64,000 nt of DNA from Muraenolepis orangiensis (GCA_027704905.1 CM051007.1:21156559-21220558), one strand, 5' to 3'. Shown: positions 12,143 to 25,971, counted from the stretch's first letter. Translations and numbers: made by a program. Notes: generated from the letters alone by a model not told the origin.

Positions 12143-12685
12143 ACTAACGTCGGCGGCTGGTCCTGATTAGCTCCAATTAGTGACGCTTGACATCATAAGC
12201 CCCAGTTGCTATGGTAAGCCCCTTCACCTGGCACCAATTTAAGCCAATCCAAACACTGCAATAACCAATGTTTTACCAGAGATGGCGCTGCCGTGCATTG
12301 GACATGCTTGAACTATTTTGGGATGTTGTGGTGTCTCGTTGACTCAACAGCCAAAGTCAGCGTTTCGTCATTTAAAGTTTTTTTTGTTGCTATTTAAAGC
12401 CAGGGCGGTGCCGTTGGCCAGTTGGCTTGCCTGGCCCTTAGAACCAGGATCTCCCAGTCCAAGGAGAGATCATGGAGAACCCTACAGTCACGTGTTGTCA
12501 AACCGCAGTCTGGTTGCTAGGTTGGGGAATAACCTCTCAAAAAACGACGGCGATACAGCCTTTAAAATCAACCAGGGGCGCCTTTTCAGAACCATAAATC
12601 CACAAGGCCGTACCGCTGTAATGTCGAGTAGAACACTAGCGTAGGGTTTCACACTAACGCTACCATGGAGAACAGCATAAAGCAT

Positions 12686-12879
<194 letters not shown>

Positions 12880-13264
12880 AAAAGCCAAGTCCAGCCTCTC
12901 TCTGAATGAGAGGAACAGAGAGCTGCAGCCTCAGTCCTGGTCTGGCCTCATGAATGCGGGGTCTGTTTAGGGGGAGACGAGGGCTGAACGACACAGTGAC
13001 GTTTTTTTTTTCAACAATATTTGGACCGATATTGCGATATGACTCCCTATTAGCGGAATTGGGTTTTAGGAACACAATGTTCTTACATCTGGAGAAACAA
13101 GTGTGTATGGCCAGGGCATCTTTGCAGCATCTAACAGCACATAACATTTATCCTGGTGTCATACATTTTACACTTACACAGTGCCCTATCCAAGAATTGC
13201 ACGTTGCTCGTGCAATTTTTTTTTTCAAAATGTCAGGCTGTCAACGCCTGCAATAATCGCACAT

Positions 13265-13330
13265 TAAATGACATTGCATTACAGTACATTACAGTCATTG
13301 AGCAGACGCTTTTATCCACCCGCACATGCA
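13265..13330 (+). repeat. Fish dispersed-repeat fragment (TTACAGTCATT...CAGACGCTTTTATCC)
   Basis: The block TACAGTCATTGAGCAGACGC followed by TTTTATCC matches a very common fish repeat motif. A related fragment TTTTATCCAAAGCGACT lies at about 15,812 beside another CA tract. Confidence 0.5.
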
Positions 13331-14035
13331 ACCATATCATTCGGTCAGTAACAACACAACTCTGGTCATTCATACTCAGCGCGGTTCTCACCCCTGCGTT
13401 AAAGGGCAAGTGCTGGATTAGTTCAGGTCATTGTCATTTCAGATGAAGGGGTATTTTCTATTGTGGGACAAATGTGTGTGACAATTGTAGGTCACTGCCG
13501 ACTGAATTAAAGGATATTTTATCTAGTAATTATATATCAGAGAGTGAGTTTGGACTGTTATCAATTGATTCCTATATGACTTTGGTTTGGCTTATGGGTG
13601 GAGCTAGTGGAGCAATGGACAGCCAATTTAAGCCTGGCCCACATCAGCATTTTACAGCATTTCAAATAAACAGTTAAAAAGCAAGTTCAATGCCTGCTCA
13701 AACTGAATTTGCCCAGCATGACTGCGGTACCTGTTGACATATGACCATGTAAGAGGGTACTGGATTCTGCATGATTTATGCAAGATTGGCAGTCTGTTTA
13801 TTTCGTTTGTGTGCGCTTGCACATGTGCGTATGTGCGTGTGTTTGTGTGTGTGGGGGGTGTGTGTGTCTCCAGCCGTTTGGACCATTAATTCAACTAATA
13901 GAAGTAGACCTTTATATTTTGGCCTTCCCTCCTTGTTTTGACAAATGTTAACCTGGTTTTTATCGAATGTCAGCCTACAAGGTGCCTATTGCTCCCTCAG
14001 CCAAGGGTGGAGGGAATGCCTCAATCCTCCTATTT

Positions 14036-14296
14036 TTGAGTGTGTGTGTGTGTGTGTGTGGGTCACATACATCCCACACATCACACAGTGAAATGAGTTT
14101 CTCTACATTTAACCCATCCTAGTATAAGGAGCAGTGGGCAGCTATTTTATATACAGCGCCCGGGGAGCAGTGTGCTGAGGTCTGGTGCCTTGCTCAAGGG
14201 CACCTCGGCAGTGCCCAGGTGTTTCGGGGACTTGAACCGGCGACCTTCCGGTTCCCAAGCCAAGTCCCAACAGACCGCCCCCCCTACAGCCGCCCC
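14036..14296 (-). mobile_element. tRNA-derived SINE family A, copy 1
   Basis: Read on the minus strand it begins with a GGGGCGGC-type head, has the B-box-like GGTTCAAGTCC, then GTGCCCTTGAGCAAGGCACC, AGCAGTGGGCAGC-type blocks and AGAAACTCATTTCACTGTG, with a short internal GT/CA tract. Other copies lie at 23,757, 32,990, 35,603, 41,207 and 57,073. It is followed by an amplified CTGT tract. Confidence 0.75.
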
Positions 14297-14300
14297 ATGC

Positions 14301-14309
14301 ATGTATGTA

Positions 14310-14360
<51 letters not shown>

Positions 14361-14437
14361 GTCTGTCTGTGTGTCTGTGTGTATGTCTGTCTGTGTGTGT
14401 CTGTCTGTCTGTCTGTGTATGTCTGTCTGTGTGTCTG
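14301..14437. repeat. (CTGT)n microsatellite abutting a SINE
   Basis: TCTG units with TG-rich interruptions begin within a few bases of the SINE head. Confidence 0.95.
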
Positions 14438-14736
14438 AGGGGAAGGAGAATAGCAGCTTTCACAAGGCAGACAGAAGGAGGATCTTACCAGAGGAAGTGG
14501 TCTGACAGTCTGACAGCGCGGCGGAGCCACAGAGCTCCCCGGGAGAGGCACCTAAGACAGAAGCGCATAGACAGAGCCAAGCGTTACACACAAATGAGGC
14601 GATACCACACTACCACACACACACACAGCCACTGTCAAAACACTTCACTTGATGACGTGACTTTGAATTGGCACCAATTGATTAGCTGGTGAAACGGTGT
14701 GAAGGAAAAAAGCAAAGTCAGGCACAACAACAACAA

Positions 14737-14944
<208 letters not shown>

Positions 14945-15221
14945 GTGCTAGTGGGAAACAGGATGTGAACAGCGTGTTCCAACAAACCTCAAGGTGTGAT
15001 GACCCAGATGCTAAATTGCCCCCTAAAGAAGACTGTACTGTACTGTCTTTACTGGGATAAATAGTCTCCATCCAACTGACCAACACTGAAGAGATACTGC
15101 TGCCAATAGATGGACATAAATCATCAACCATTAAGGCTTTTACCCTTTTGTACTTGATTTAAAGAATGTTGAAGATACACTACACATAAAAAAAATGACA
15201 CTTCAAAATAGTTGTCATTAA

Positions 15222-15260
15222 GTTGAATTGAAGTGTACTGAAAGTACACTTCAATTCAAC
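15222..15260. repeat. Perfect hairpin, 18-bp arms and 3-nt loop
   Basis: The left arm GTTGAATTGAAGTGTACT and the right arm AGTACACTTCAATTCAAC are exact reverse complements around GAA. Confidence 0.95.
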
Positions 15261-15269
15261 AAGTATAAT

Positions 15270-15835
15270 CGTTTTGCTCTACGCATCCTTACAATATCAC
15301 GCTTATAAGTCCACTATTTATCATACTGACACACCTAGGTTCAAACAGTATCACTTTAGTGTAGCAATTAGTTTAACTCTTAAAACTTTGACATTCATTA
15401 AAATGGTTTGTATGTTTACACTGTTTCGCTTACTCCAGACAAGACTTTAAACTGTTAAACAACAATATGGTCACTTGAGCTCAGCTATTCCAAACTTCTA
15501 TATGGTTTTGTACTGTTGAATATGGTCGGGTTTGTCCATCGAACAGTTTTCGTACTACCGAGCCATTGGTGAAGATAGGCGACGGAGCTCCACCCTCAGG
15601 GTCGAGGGAAAGATAAATGGACGATTCCACCCAAACGAGGGAAAATCTGTGCAGGTACAAATATTGTGCAGTGTTGTATTTTTTTACATTGACATATTTG
15701 CGACGACAAAAATAACCCTGGGTTGGATTCAAACATTGTGCAAAGATTTGATGCAATTGCATGGCAGGACTAGCGCTATTCACCTGGGGAGAAACCAACC
15801 ACACACACACACTTTTATCCAAAGCGACTGTGTGC
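15270..15835. other. No gene seen
   Basis: Unique-looking AT-rich sequence leading into a large CA tract. Confidence 0.5.
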
Positions 15836-15846
15836 GCGCACGCACG

Positions 15847-16023
<177 letters not shown>

Positions 16024-16224
16024 TATGGTATATTTTGGCTTTGTTTAAACATTGAAATACAGGCTAAATATGTTCCTGATTAAAAGCCTCCTAAAAGCAT
16101 TAAGGCCCTCTTTCCTCTGCTTGCCACAACCTCTCATTTCCATGGTTACACCTGACTAGTGGGAGCGCCACCATAGAAACCTAAATCATGGGGAGAACCC
16201 GAAAACATTTAACAAATATTTGGC

Positions 16225-16268
16225 TATTATTATTATTATTCCTATTATAATTATTATTATTATTATTA
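16225..16268. repeat. (ATT)n microsatellite
   Basis: ATT units with a central CCTATTATA interruption. Confidence 0.9.
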
Positions 16269-16914
16269 CAATCTGTTCATTCAAAGTCTGTCTGTGTCGG
16301 TCCGGCCGATTCTCCCACTGGACGGCTGGTGTCAAAGGGCAAAGTATTTGAATAATGTTCAAATATACGAATACAAAACTAACACGTTTGGCCGTTTTGA
16401 TGATGTCGTTACCTCAACTGAAGCGATGATGAGGAGCGGACCGAGGGATGTCTTCCATGTCCCTTACATATTCATTTTGATTTTTATCCCTGGGATATCG
16501 CTGTGATATCCAGTTGAAATGTAACCTCACCTTCTACCTGCAAAAGGCGCAAATACGCATAGGCATATTGGCATGATTGTATTATTCCTAATACCTACCA
16601 AGGAATATCCAAATATTAGGGCTCTGTACTACTCGTGACATAATCAAAAGTGTACTTTGAGAGCAAACTAAAATATCTTAGAATACCTAGTTTCTCTAAT
16701 AAAAAAAATAACAACTTGTATTTCACGTTTACAATCAACCAACTGCAATACCATTTGTTTGTTTGTTTCAAATACACTGGTACAAAGTATACTTGTACAC
16801 AAGTGTGTCACACACGTGGGAATACCTTTAAAGTACACAGTACGGAGTACTTTGAACCGTCGGGTCACATTAAGGTCAAATACATGACTGCACAACACAG
16901 ACCTCAAAAAGTGA

Positions 16915-17101
<187 letters not shown>

Positions 17102-17440
17102 AAATTGCGGTGACAGTAAAAGGAGAGCATTTTGTTTATGTTAATAAATCAGTGGCAGGCTAGGGCATTTTGTCTTCCACAGACGGCCATTACTGGAAAT
17201 AAGACTTAATGGACACTCTAATGGTCATGATTTTCCTTTCCCTTTTCCCCCGTTTGTCGCAGTTGTGGGTTTTTTTTCCCTGTAAATCCACCCTTTGCAT
17301 AAAAAGCTCACACAATCACACTTAAATTACCATTTTAGTGAAATTAGAATATGTTGAAGAACGCAAAAGGAGGCATCATTGTAATAACAATTTGCAATAG
17401 GTACTGCCATTGGGGCCAAATCTATCGCTCTGTCCTTCTC

Positions 17441-17712
<272 letters not shown>

Positions 17713-17925
17713 GACTGAACGTTAGGGAGAAAGTTAGTTAGATACATCCTTAAGGAAGAAAAATAACGGCCGGCCAGCTCCAGTGGCGGCAATATATTAA
17801 GGTAGGGCCCATTTGGGAGTCCCTTTGAAGACGGCATTCTTTGCTTTTGGTTTTGGATTGTTTGTTTACACTACGCAACGAACATGACACCGATCTGATT
17901 GTCGCTCGTTAGTGTTCCAATAGCA

Positions 17926-17984
17926 TTATAGTATAATATAGCAGGTAGTATATAGTGTTGTTTATAGTATTGTATAGTATAGTA
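17926..17984 (+). repeat. TA-rich dispersed repeat R, left part of an interrupted copy
   Basis: The TATAGTATTGTATAGTATAG-type sequence continues after the hAT element at 20,305-20,432, where it ends in AGTAAGCATTCCATTGTG, GGCAAATCTTGAATCT. The same order occurs at 32,620-32,743, 62,770-62,858 plus 63,719-63,900, and reversed at 24,951-25,080. The TTGAATC end suggests a LINE- or SINE-type 3' tail. Confidence 0.7.
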
Positions 17985-20304
17985 CAGTGGTTCTCAAATG
18001 GGGGTACGCGGACCCCTAGGGGTACGTTGGAGTACTGCAGGGGGTACGTGAGATTTAAATGTAAATTTAAATTCGGTAAAAAACATTTGATAGTCAATAT
18101 TTCTGTTCTTAATGGAATCGTTACTGCCGTAAACTGTGCTAACAACATAAGGTTATGCTACGCAATCACGTTCAATTGTCAGCGGGAAGACAGTTTTGAA
18201 AATGGATTTGTGGTTGAAAAAACGTAGCAGCGATACAGCTCAAAACACTGAGAAAAAAGTAAAAAAGAAAGCGAAAACAGAGCCAACAAAATACCGTCAG
18301 TATCAGGATGAATGTGTTTTAATGGGATTTACCTCAACTAGCTGCAACCCTCCCAAGGCACTGGGCTTTTTTTGCGGGGAGAAATTAGCCAACAGTTCCA
18401 TGAAGCTAGCGCACCTTCAACGACATCTCGGCACAAAACATCCATGTCATGTTGGTAAGCCACCAGAGTTTTTTTTAAAGAAAATTTTCAGACTTCAGAT
18501 CATCTCAAGAAACGATCCGAAAAGTCTCCACAACATCAGCCAAAGCACTCCAGGCGTCTTATGCGGTGTCTTTGCTCATAGCTAAAGCCAAGAAGCCATT
18601 CACCATAGCTGAAGACCTTTTACTTCCAGCCGCTGTTGTGTTGGCCGAGACTATGCTGGACAAAAACGCGGCGGATAAGTTAAAAACTGTGCCTTTGTCA
18701 AATGATTTGTTTGTCGCAGAATAGATACCATGGGAACAGACATTGTTGATCAGGTTGTGGGAAAACTCTGCGAATCCTTTTCACTCCAGCTTGATGAATC
18801 GACAGATGTCAGTGGAAACGCACAGCTTGTTGCGTTTGTGAGATACGTTGATACTGACGACATTCGCGAACACATACTTTTCTGCAAGAGTTTGGAGGGG
18901 AAAACTGGGGAGGACATTTTTAATGTTGTTAATGCGTTTTTTGGTGAAAACGGTCTGAACTGGAAATCCTGCACCAGTGTCTGTACTGACGCAGCTGCGT
19001 CTATGACAGGCCGCGTGAAAGGGCTCATGGCGCGGATTCGAAATGAAAACCCTGAAGTGCAGTGGGCTCACTGTGTCATACACAGGGAAGCACTGGCCTC
19101 CAAGAAAATTAGTCCTGTGTTGCATGACGTTTTGAACGACAGTGTAAAAGTAATCAACTTTATTAAGTCAAGGCCACTTAATGCGCGACTGTTTCGCCGC
19201 CTGTGTGAAAACATGGGAGCGGAACACACACAACTGCTATTACACACAGAAGTGCGCTGGAATAGGCTGTTGGGTTTACAATCTGAAGTGCGCACCTTTC
19301 TGTCAGAGTACGGATCTCCCCATACCATCTTGTTTGAGGACACAGACTGGCTTGCAAAGCTTAGCTATCTGGCAGATATATTCAGCAAACTTAACAAACT
19401 GAATGTGTGTCTGCAGGGCAAGGACACCAACATTCTGAACCTGTATGACAAGGTGGGCGGTTTTCTGAAGAAAGTAGAGCTGAGCTGTGGAAAAGGGCAT
19501 GTGCAGAGGGGGATTTCACCTGCTTTCCTCAGGTGGATGTTTTCCTTTCCAGTGAGGATGTGGAGATAGCTCCAGTGAAGTTAATCATAGAAGGACATTT
19601 GACCAACTTGATTGCTAGTTTTCATTCTTACTTCCCTGACATGGAGGAGAAATCTTCACAGTTGGATTGGGTTGAGAAACCCATTTCTCTTGTCTGATGC
19701 AAATAGCAGAAAGCTTTCTGTCAGTCATCAGGAAACTCTCTTGGATGTGTCATCTGACCGTGGCCTACAGATGAAGTTTGACACATCTACTCTCACACAG
19801 TTTTGTGTGTGTGTGAAGAAGGAGCACCCTGAGCTGGGAAAGAAAGCTTTGGAGCTGCTTTTACCATTTGGTTCCACATATTTATGTGAGGCCTCCTTTT
19901 CTGCAATGACATTGATAAAAAACAAGCAAAGAAACAGACTGTGCCTGGAAAAAAAGTTTAATAACTGCAGTTGCCTCCCTGTCACCGAGAATGACAAAGA
20001 TCCTCAGTGAAGCACAAGCCCATGTTTCTCACTAAATTACTTGCAACTAATGTCATCTTAGTGTTATTGCATGATGTCAAAATTGGTTTGCCATGAATTT
20101 AGTGATGGATTTAAAACATTTGAAATGTAGCATTAAAGTGTTTCTCAGTTACAAGGTTGTTGTTTTAATAAATCAGACACGGATGGTGCAGCGCTGTACT
20201 AGACCTCTTTAGATAGACTTTTTTCCCCTACCAAATTGTTTTTGCGCTGATCAGGGGGTACTTGGCTGGGGGGTACATTATTGAAAAACGTTTGAGAACC
20301 ACTG
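17985..20304 (+). mobile_element. hAT DNA transposon, ZBED5/Buster-like, 2320 bp
   Basis: The element starts CAGTGGTTCTCAAA and ends with its exact reverse complement TTTGAGAACCACTG, flanked by the 8-bp duplication. The GGGGTAC-rich subterminal segments at both ends are also partly symmetrical. It contains one plus-strand transposase gene, now broken. Exact duplications and exact terminal 14-mers suggest a fairly recent insertion. The Buster/Charlie-like placement rests on remembered end and protein motifs. Confidence 0.92.
18202..20035 (+). pseudogene. hAT transposase (ZBED5-like), frameshifted
   Basis: The start is taken at ATG 18,202 (MDLWLKKRSSD). The N-terminus holds a BED-type zinc finger: a cysteine in the PKALGFFCGEKLAN segment (the usual CxxC is altered to FFCG), then HLQRHLGTKHP. 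The catalytic core shows LQLDEST (first Asp), SVCTDAAASMTGR (second Asp) and HCVIHREALA (conserved Cys/His), followed by VRWNRLL. The C-terminal dimerisation region has ELLLPFGSTYLCEASFSAM, including the catalytic Glu. About five frameshifts break it: in the T-run near 18,471-18,478, near 18,705, in the G-run near 19,507, near 19,680, and in the A-run near 19,950. The natural C-terminus runs to a TAA at 20,033-20,035. No active enzyme can come from this copy. Confidence 0.9.
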
Positions 20305-20432
20305 GTATAGTACAGTATTGCATAGTTTAGTACAGCATAGTATAGTATTTTTGTAGAAAATTCATGCTGTGGGAGGGAATGGTGAGTAAGCATTCCATTG
20401 TGCATGTTGCACATGGCAAATCTTGAATCTCT
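20305..20432 (+). repeat. Dispersed repeat R, right part of the copy split by the hAT element
   Basis: Resumes with GTATAGTACAGTATTG and runs through AAATTCATGCTGTGGGAGGG, GAGTAAGCATTCCATTGTG and GCAAATCTTGAATCT. It aligns with 63,719-63,900 and 32,640-32,743. Confidence 0.7.
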
Positions 20433-20565
20433 CGACAGGTATGCTGATAAAGAGTGGAAGCATACTAGGTGTAGTATTACCATTTAATGGAGCAAATGCT
20501 CAAATCTATGACATGGGTGATGATTTCCGACAGAACTAAGGCAACGGTAAACAAACTTTGATTGA

Positions 20566-20798
20566 GGGGGGGGGGGGGGGGGGGGGGAGGTCTTCATTGA
20601 GTGGAAAACACTCCACCAGAGGATGTATACACAATCGAGTAGCTATTTCCCTTACCGTTTTTCGGTCCGACGAACCACGCTTGCCTCGTTCTTTTTAACC
20701 ATCGTTTGTCGGAAGAATAAACAAACAGGGTTTTCTTGTTTTGTATTTTATATTCCCCGAACTGCTTTATATTTCTCCCCCCCCCCCCTCCCCCCCAC
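20566..20798. repeat. Poly-G and poly-C runs
   Basis: A G run of about 22 at 20,566-20,587 and C runs at 20,777-20,798, followed by a short (CA)n. Confidence 0.95.
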
Positions 20799-21033
20799 AC
20801 ACACACACATTAGGCTCCGCCCCCACTCCACAGCTCTGTTACAACGCTCCCGGGCCGGACCACATTAGATAAGAGGGTTGACAACGGTCCAAATGGGACA
20901 GGGCTTGCTTGGGGTCCAGCCCCGGGTGGTGCCCTCCCTGCGGTTCCACCATAGTGTTGGGTTACCTTACAACGGCCGCCGCCCACAGAGACAAGCGATG
21001 ACACCTCAGCCTAGCAAAGCACTCCGTAGTTAC

Positions 21034-21259
21034 AGAGAGAGAGAGAGAGAGAGAGAGATCATAATGGGACATATCAAATAAATGGAAGCTGTCTGAGGCA
21101 GAAAGCAGAAAGCAACTGTTGGAATGCCAGAGACGGTAATAAAAGAAAACAGTGGTGGCAAATTGCCCACAAATCCCTCCCTTCCCTTCCATGAGACTGT
21201 GCAGCAAAGCAGACACACACACACACACACACACACACCCCCCCCCCCCCCCCCCCCCC
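21034..21259. repeat. (GA)n, (CA)n and poly-C tracts
   Basis: (GA)n at 21,034-21,058, (CA)n at 21,213-21,238 and a C run of about 20 at 21,238-21,259. Confidence 0.95.
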
Positions 21260-21363
21260 ACCCATCCCCCTTTTTCCCCTTTGGCAGCCGGTGCTGTGCA
21301 TGTGTGGCTGAGCGGGTCAGATCAGGACAACGCTAGCTCCCACACTCTACTCTACACTAGTAT

Positions 21364-21704
<341 letters not shown>

Positions 21705-21903
21705 TATTTAGCCACTTGGGTCGTTTTGCAGAGGCTGAATAACAATCAAAATAAGAGAGAGAGAGAGAGAGAGTTTTCAAGCAAAGGAGTGAGAGGAGAG
21801 TTGACAAAAAGAAAACCTTTTGATACAGAGGGCGGCTGGCGTGAGCTCAGGGGATGCAAAAAACATATTGCCGTGTTTGTGAAGAGACAAAATACAAAAT
21901 GTG

Positions 21904-22069
<166 letters not shown>

Positions 22070-22114
22070 TCTGAGCAGACAGCTCCAGATCTGATCCCAG
22101 TGCATGCTGGGTAA

Positions 22115-22307
22115 AGAGAGAGAGCAAGAGAGAGAGAGAGAGAAAGAGACAGAGAGAGAGAGAGAGAGAGGGTGAGAGAGAGAGAGAGCGAGAGAGAGAA
22201 AGAGAGAGAGATAGACAGAGAGAGCGGGAGAGGGAGCGAGCAAGAGAGAGGGAGAGAGCAAGAGAGAGAGCGAGAGCGAGAGCGAGAGAGAGAGAGAGAG
22301 AGAGAGG
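22115..22307. repeat. (GA)n-rich tract
   Basis: GA repeats with frequent AGAGAGC, AGGGAG and AGACAG variants over 190 bp; complementary to the CT tract at 21,508-21,701. Confidence 0.95.
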
Positions 22308-22460
22308 ACAGCTCAGGACAAATGCTTTAAGGATACTGCAGTAGGGTTCTTTATATCGAAGGAGACTGGAAAGCGGGAGGGAAAAAAAATTCTAAAACAA
22401 GACGGGGGTTCGGACATCCAGATGATGTAGGGGAATTCATGTCAACATTTGATGTCTCTT

Positions 22461-22610
22461 AATGTGTGTGTGTGAGTGTGCATATGCGTGTGTGCGTGTG
22501 TGCGTGTGTCTGTGTGTATGTGAGTGTGTGTTGATGTGTGTATTGATGTGTGTGTGTCTGCGTGGGTGTGTTTCTGCATGCGTGTGTGCGTGTTTGTGTG
22601 TGTGTGTTGT
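22461..22610. repeat. Degenerate (TG)n region
   Basis: TGTGTGCG, TGTATG and GATGTGTG variants over 150 bp. Confidence 0.85.
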
Positions 22611-22619
22611 CACTGTCAC

Positions 22620-23720
22620 TGAGGATGATGAAACGCAGCTATTCCACTTGGAGGACTTCCTACCTCCCCTTCAACTCTGCGACAATACGAGACAGACGGA
22701 TAGCGAGAGAGAGACAGACAGACAGACCAGACCTGCAGCATCCCCCCATCAGAGCTCAAACCGTGCACCTCGAAAGAAAAACACAGCTTGGCCACGCCTT
22801 CCTCGCACCAGGCGGTGTATCAGGGCTGCGGCGCGTGGCTAGTTGGAAAGTGGAGGAGACAAACACGCCTGTTTTTTTTGCCACACAACAATGTGTTGCG
22901 TTAAGCGTGTCACAACTGAACAAGCGACAGAAACATTGTCGCAAGGTACAGGGTGCAAACATTGTCGCAAGGTACAGGGTGTCACCCTCCGGTGACCATT
23001 AAACCCTGCTGCATTTCACATCTTTTTCACATTTTGGGGCTACGGGTTTAGATCCCGGGATGTGCAGGCACAATCGTGTCACCGTGTTCAACAGGCTTTT
23101 TATTTTTGGGGTTTTGGCTTCGTGTCAGCGGCAGCGGACCTGGCAAGCGGCGCTTGTTATACTAGAACTCGTGTATCTTGGCGACACCGGAGCATTTTCA
23201 AACAGCAGAAGCCAAGCGTTCCCTTCAATAGGAAGCAAATTGTGTTGACTGATTGGCGCCCAGGATTACCTTGGCGCAGTACCGGCAAATAAAAAAGGCA
23301 CACATAGATAAGATGGCAGGATAGGAGAAGTCCCGCGTACACAAATGTCTGATAGTATCAACCACTATATTAAAGAACTTATTTGATTTTCTCCCTTTTT
23401 TGGGGGGGGGGGGGGGGGGGTTTACCTCTTCTCAAGGGAAGGCTATACTTTCACCAGCAAGTGAGTCATCCTTGAACTACACACACACACACACACCACA
23501 CACGATCATAATTTGAAACACTGATGGATGGCACTAGCATCAGCTTCATGATCCAAAGCAGCTTTCTAAGTTAGAAGAAAATAATATTTTGTGTGTGGTG
23601 AGGCTCATGTATTGGTTTATTTTTCATTGTATACAATACATACATATGCCCGCCCTCCCTCCCACCACCACCACCACCGGACGATTGGGTGCACTATACT
23701 TTTCTGGAGAAATAACAACA
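22620..23720. other. No gene seen; small duplications and a poly-G run
   Basis: A 24-bp direct duplication (AACATTGTCGCAAGGTACAG core) occurs near 22,930 and 22,957. A G run of about 20 lies at 23,401-23,420, and a short CA tract at about 23,481-23,500. Confidence 0.6.
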
Positions 23721-23756
23721 TCCTCAGGCTACGTTCACACTGCAAGCCTTAGTACT

Positions 23757-23975
23757 TCGGTTGGGACTCTGTTGGGACTTGGTTGGGAACCGGAAGGTCG
23801 CCAGTTCAATCTGGGCACTGCCGAGTGCCCGGGGAGCAAGGCACCAGACTGTATATAAAATAGCTGCCCACTGCTCCTAATACTAGGATGGGTTAAATGC
23901 AGAGAAACAAATTTCACTGCGTGTGTACATGTATGTGACCATTGAAGAGGATTCAGTCCTCCAGATTTAGAAGTG
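23757..23975 (+). mobile_element. tRNA-derived SINE family A, copy 2
   Basis: Plus orientation: TTGGGAACCGGAAGGTCGCC, AGTTCAATCTGG (B-box-like), GGGCACTGCCGAG, GAGAAACAAATTTCACTG, and the tail GAGGATTCAGTCCTCCAGAT. Confidence 0.8.
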
Positions 23976-24033
23976 GATGAGCAGATGATGACCAGGATGA
24001 GGGCGAGGAGAAGGAGAGAAAAGAGAGAGACCT

Positions 24034-24179
<146 letters not shown>

Positions 24180-24454
24180 TCGGCGCCAGGAGTGAGCACT
24201 GACACCTCCCTGTCCCCTCTCCGCAGATAGAGTTGTCCTCAAATATCAGATTCCGTGTGCTTTGCCTTTGTATGTGCTGTTCACACTGTTATGAAAGATG
24301 AGTCAAGCATATCCAGGCCAAAAAAACAAAAAACAACAACAGATTTGGGCCACATTTGCAGTCTGCAGTCTGAGTGTGGCCAAAGCTGCAGCACTCACTT
24401 TGACCCCATGTGTGTCGTAGCGGGTAATTCAGTTCTGCGGTGGATCCTAAACGG

Positions 24455-24720
24455 CTCTGGGGGGGGGGGGGGGGCCAGAGTTGTCCGATGAGGGCCTAAA
24501 TGGACCCAGATCCTGCGTGTGTGTTTGTTGAATAAGCAGATACACAACCCATTAGCTGGATTATATAGGTAGGCCTATTCCTTTGGGTAATGCGTCACAC
24601 CGATAGGGGGGGGTGGTGTCGCCATTCTTAGCGCGGAGCAAAAATAGAGGTTGATAGCTGGCTTTTGAGTCTCTTTTTCCGCGAGAGGTAGCCTTCCGCG
24701 AGAGGTAGCCTCGGTTTCTT
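24455..24720. repeat. Poly-G run and an 18-bp direct duplication
   Basis: A G run of about 15 lies at 24,460-24,474. CCGCGAGAGGTAGCC occurs twice at about 24,680-24,712. Confidence 0.85.
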
Positions 24721-24950
24721 TTGCACTGCTCGAAATGACAAAAAGGCCAACCATCCCTTTTGCAGAAGAAGTAGTAGAGGAGTGAAGATTAGTCACACTT
24801 TACCACAAGCTCATTTTAACTGGAAATAAGTAATAGTGGTAGTGGTCACTGTCTCCACCACATCACTATCTCACCACTACCCTGAAAGAGTCACATCTTA
24901 AAATGTGGCTTGTAAAGTAATTCCACTATTGAACCTATTCAACATTATAT

Positions 24951-25080
24951 TAGATTCAAGATTCAAAATTTGATTTGCCAAATGCAACAAGTACAATTGA
25001 ATGCTTACTCCCCATTCCCTCCCGCAGTATGAATTTTCTAAAACAAATACTGCACACAATATTACTATTATACGATAATG
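24951..25080 (-). repeat. Dispersed repeat R, reverse-orientation copy
   Basis: Starts AGATTCAAGATTCAAAATTT and reads GCAACAAGTACAATTGAATG, then CTTACTC and GCAGTATGAATTTTCTA, the reverse complement of the 20,305-20,432 copy. Confidence 0.7.
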
Positions 25081-25509
25081 TGATGGCTACTAGTCGTCCA
25101 AGCCCCTGTGGACAGGCAAGGAGAAGCATACACCACAATGGATGTATAAGGACTCCGCAAGAGATTCCCTATGAGTGGCAGCTCCGACTCACATCATTGC
25201 ATCATGGCTCACATCATTGTGCCAATACCTTTCTAGATTCCTAATCATTCCTAAGCCAAAACATCCTGAACGGCGCGTTAAACCAAGAAAATACTAAACA
25301 GGAACTGCACGAGTTAGCGACGCAAGCCCTTGCTGATACTAAAAGTCACCTGTGATAAATAAGAGATAAATCAATGTGTTATAGCTGCAACATAATAGCT
25401 AGTTAATTACACTTAACATGAGTCGTAAACTATTGGATATGTGCTGCATAAATCGATCGTAATATTTAACTGTGTTTTGACTCATATGTGAAACATGTCG
25501 ACAAAGAGT

Positions 25510-25971
25510 CACATTCTGATGCCAACAGACCACTAGTTCACATTCTGATTGCCAACAGACTACTAGTTCACATTCTGATTGCCAACAGACCACTAGTTCA
25601 CATTCTGATTGCCAACAGACCACTAGTTCACATTCTGATGCCAACAGACCACTAGTTCACATTCTGATGCCAACAGACTACTGGTTCACATTCTGATGCC
25701 AACAGACCACTAGTTCACATTCTGATGCCAACAGACTACTAGTTCACATTCTGATGCCAACAGACTACTGGTTCACATTCTGATGCCAACAGACTACTGG
25801 TTCACATTCTGATGCCAACAGACCACTGGTTCACATTCTGATGCCAACAGACTACTAGTTCACATTCTGATGCCAACAGACTACTGGTTCACATTCTGAT
25901 GCCAACAGACTACTAGTTCACATTCTGATGCCAACAGACCACTGGTTCACATTCTGATGCCAACAGACTAG
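25510..25971. repeat. 29-bp minisatellite, about 16 units
   Basis: Units begin CACATTCTGATGCCAACAGA and end CTACTAGTT, with C/T and A/G variants. Units 2-4 carry an extra T (GATTGCC) and are 30 bp, so the minus strand there reads a 10-residue repeat CWQSECELVV. The last unit runs into the left arm of an inverted repeat. Confidence 0.97.

Larger units (their letters stand above)
17977..20312 (+). repeat. 8-bp target-site duplication of the hAT element
   Basis: GTATAGTA is present at 17,977-17,984 and again at 20,305-20,312, immediately outside the inverted ends. Eight-base duplications are the hAT signature. Confidence 0.9.

Noticed and set aside
25399..25644. Ten-residue peptide repeat CWQSECELVV as a repeat protein
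   Set aside because: Only units 2-4 are 30 bp and in frame; the remaining units are 29 bp and shift frame, so no protein array exists.
25510..25971. CRISPR-like array
   Set aside because: Units are contiguous with no unique spacers, in a eukaryotic context.
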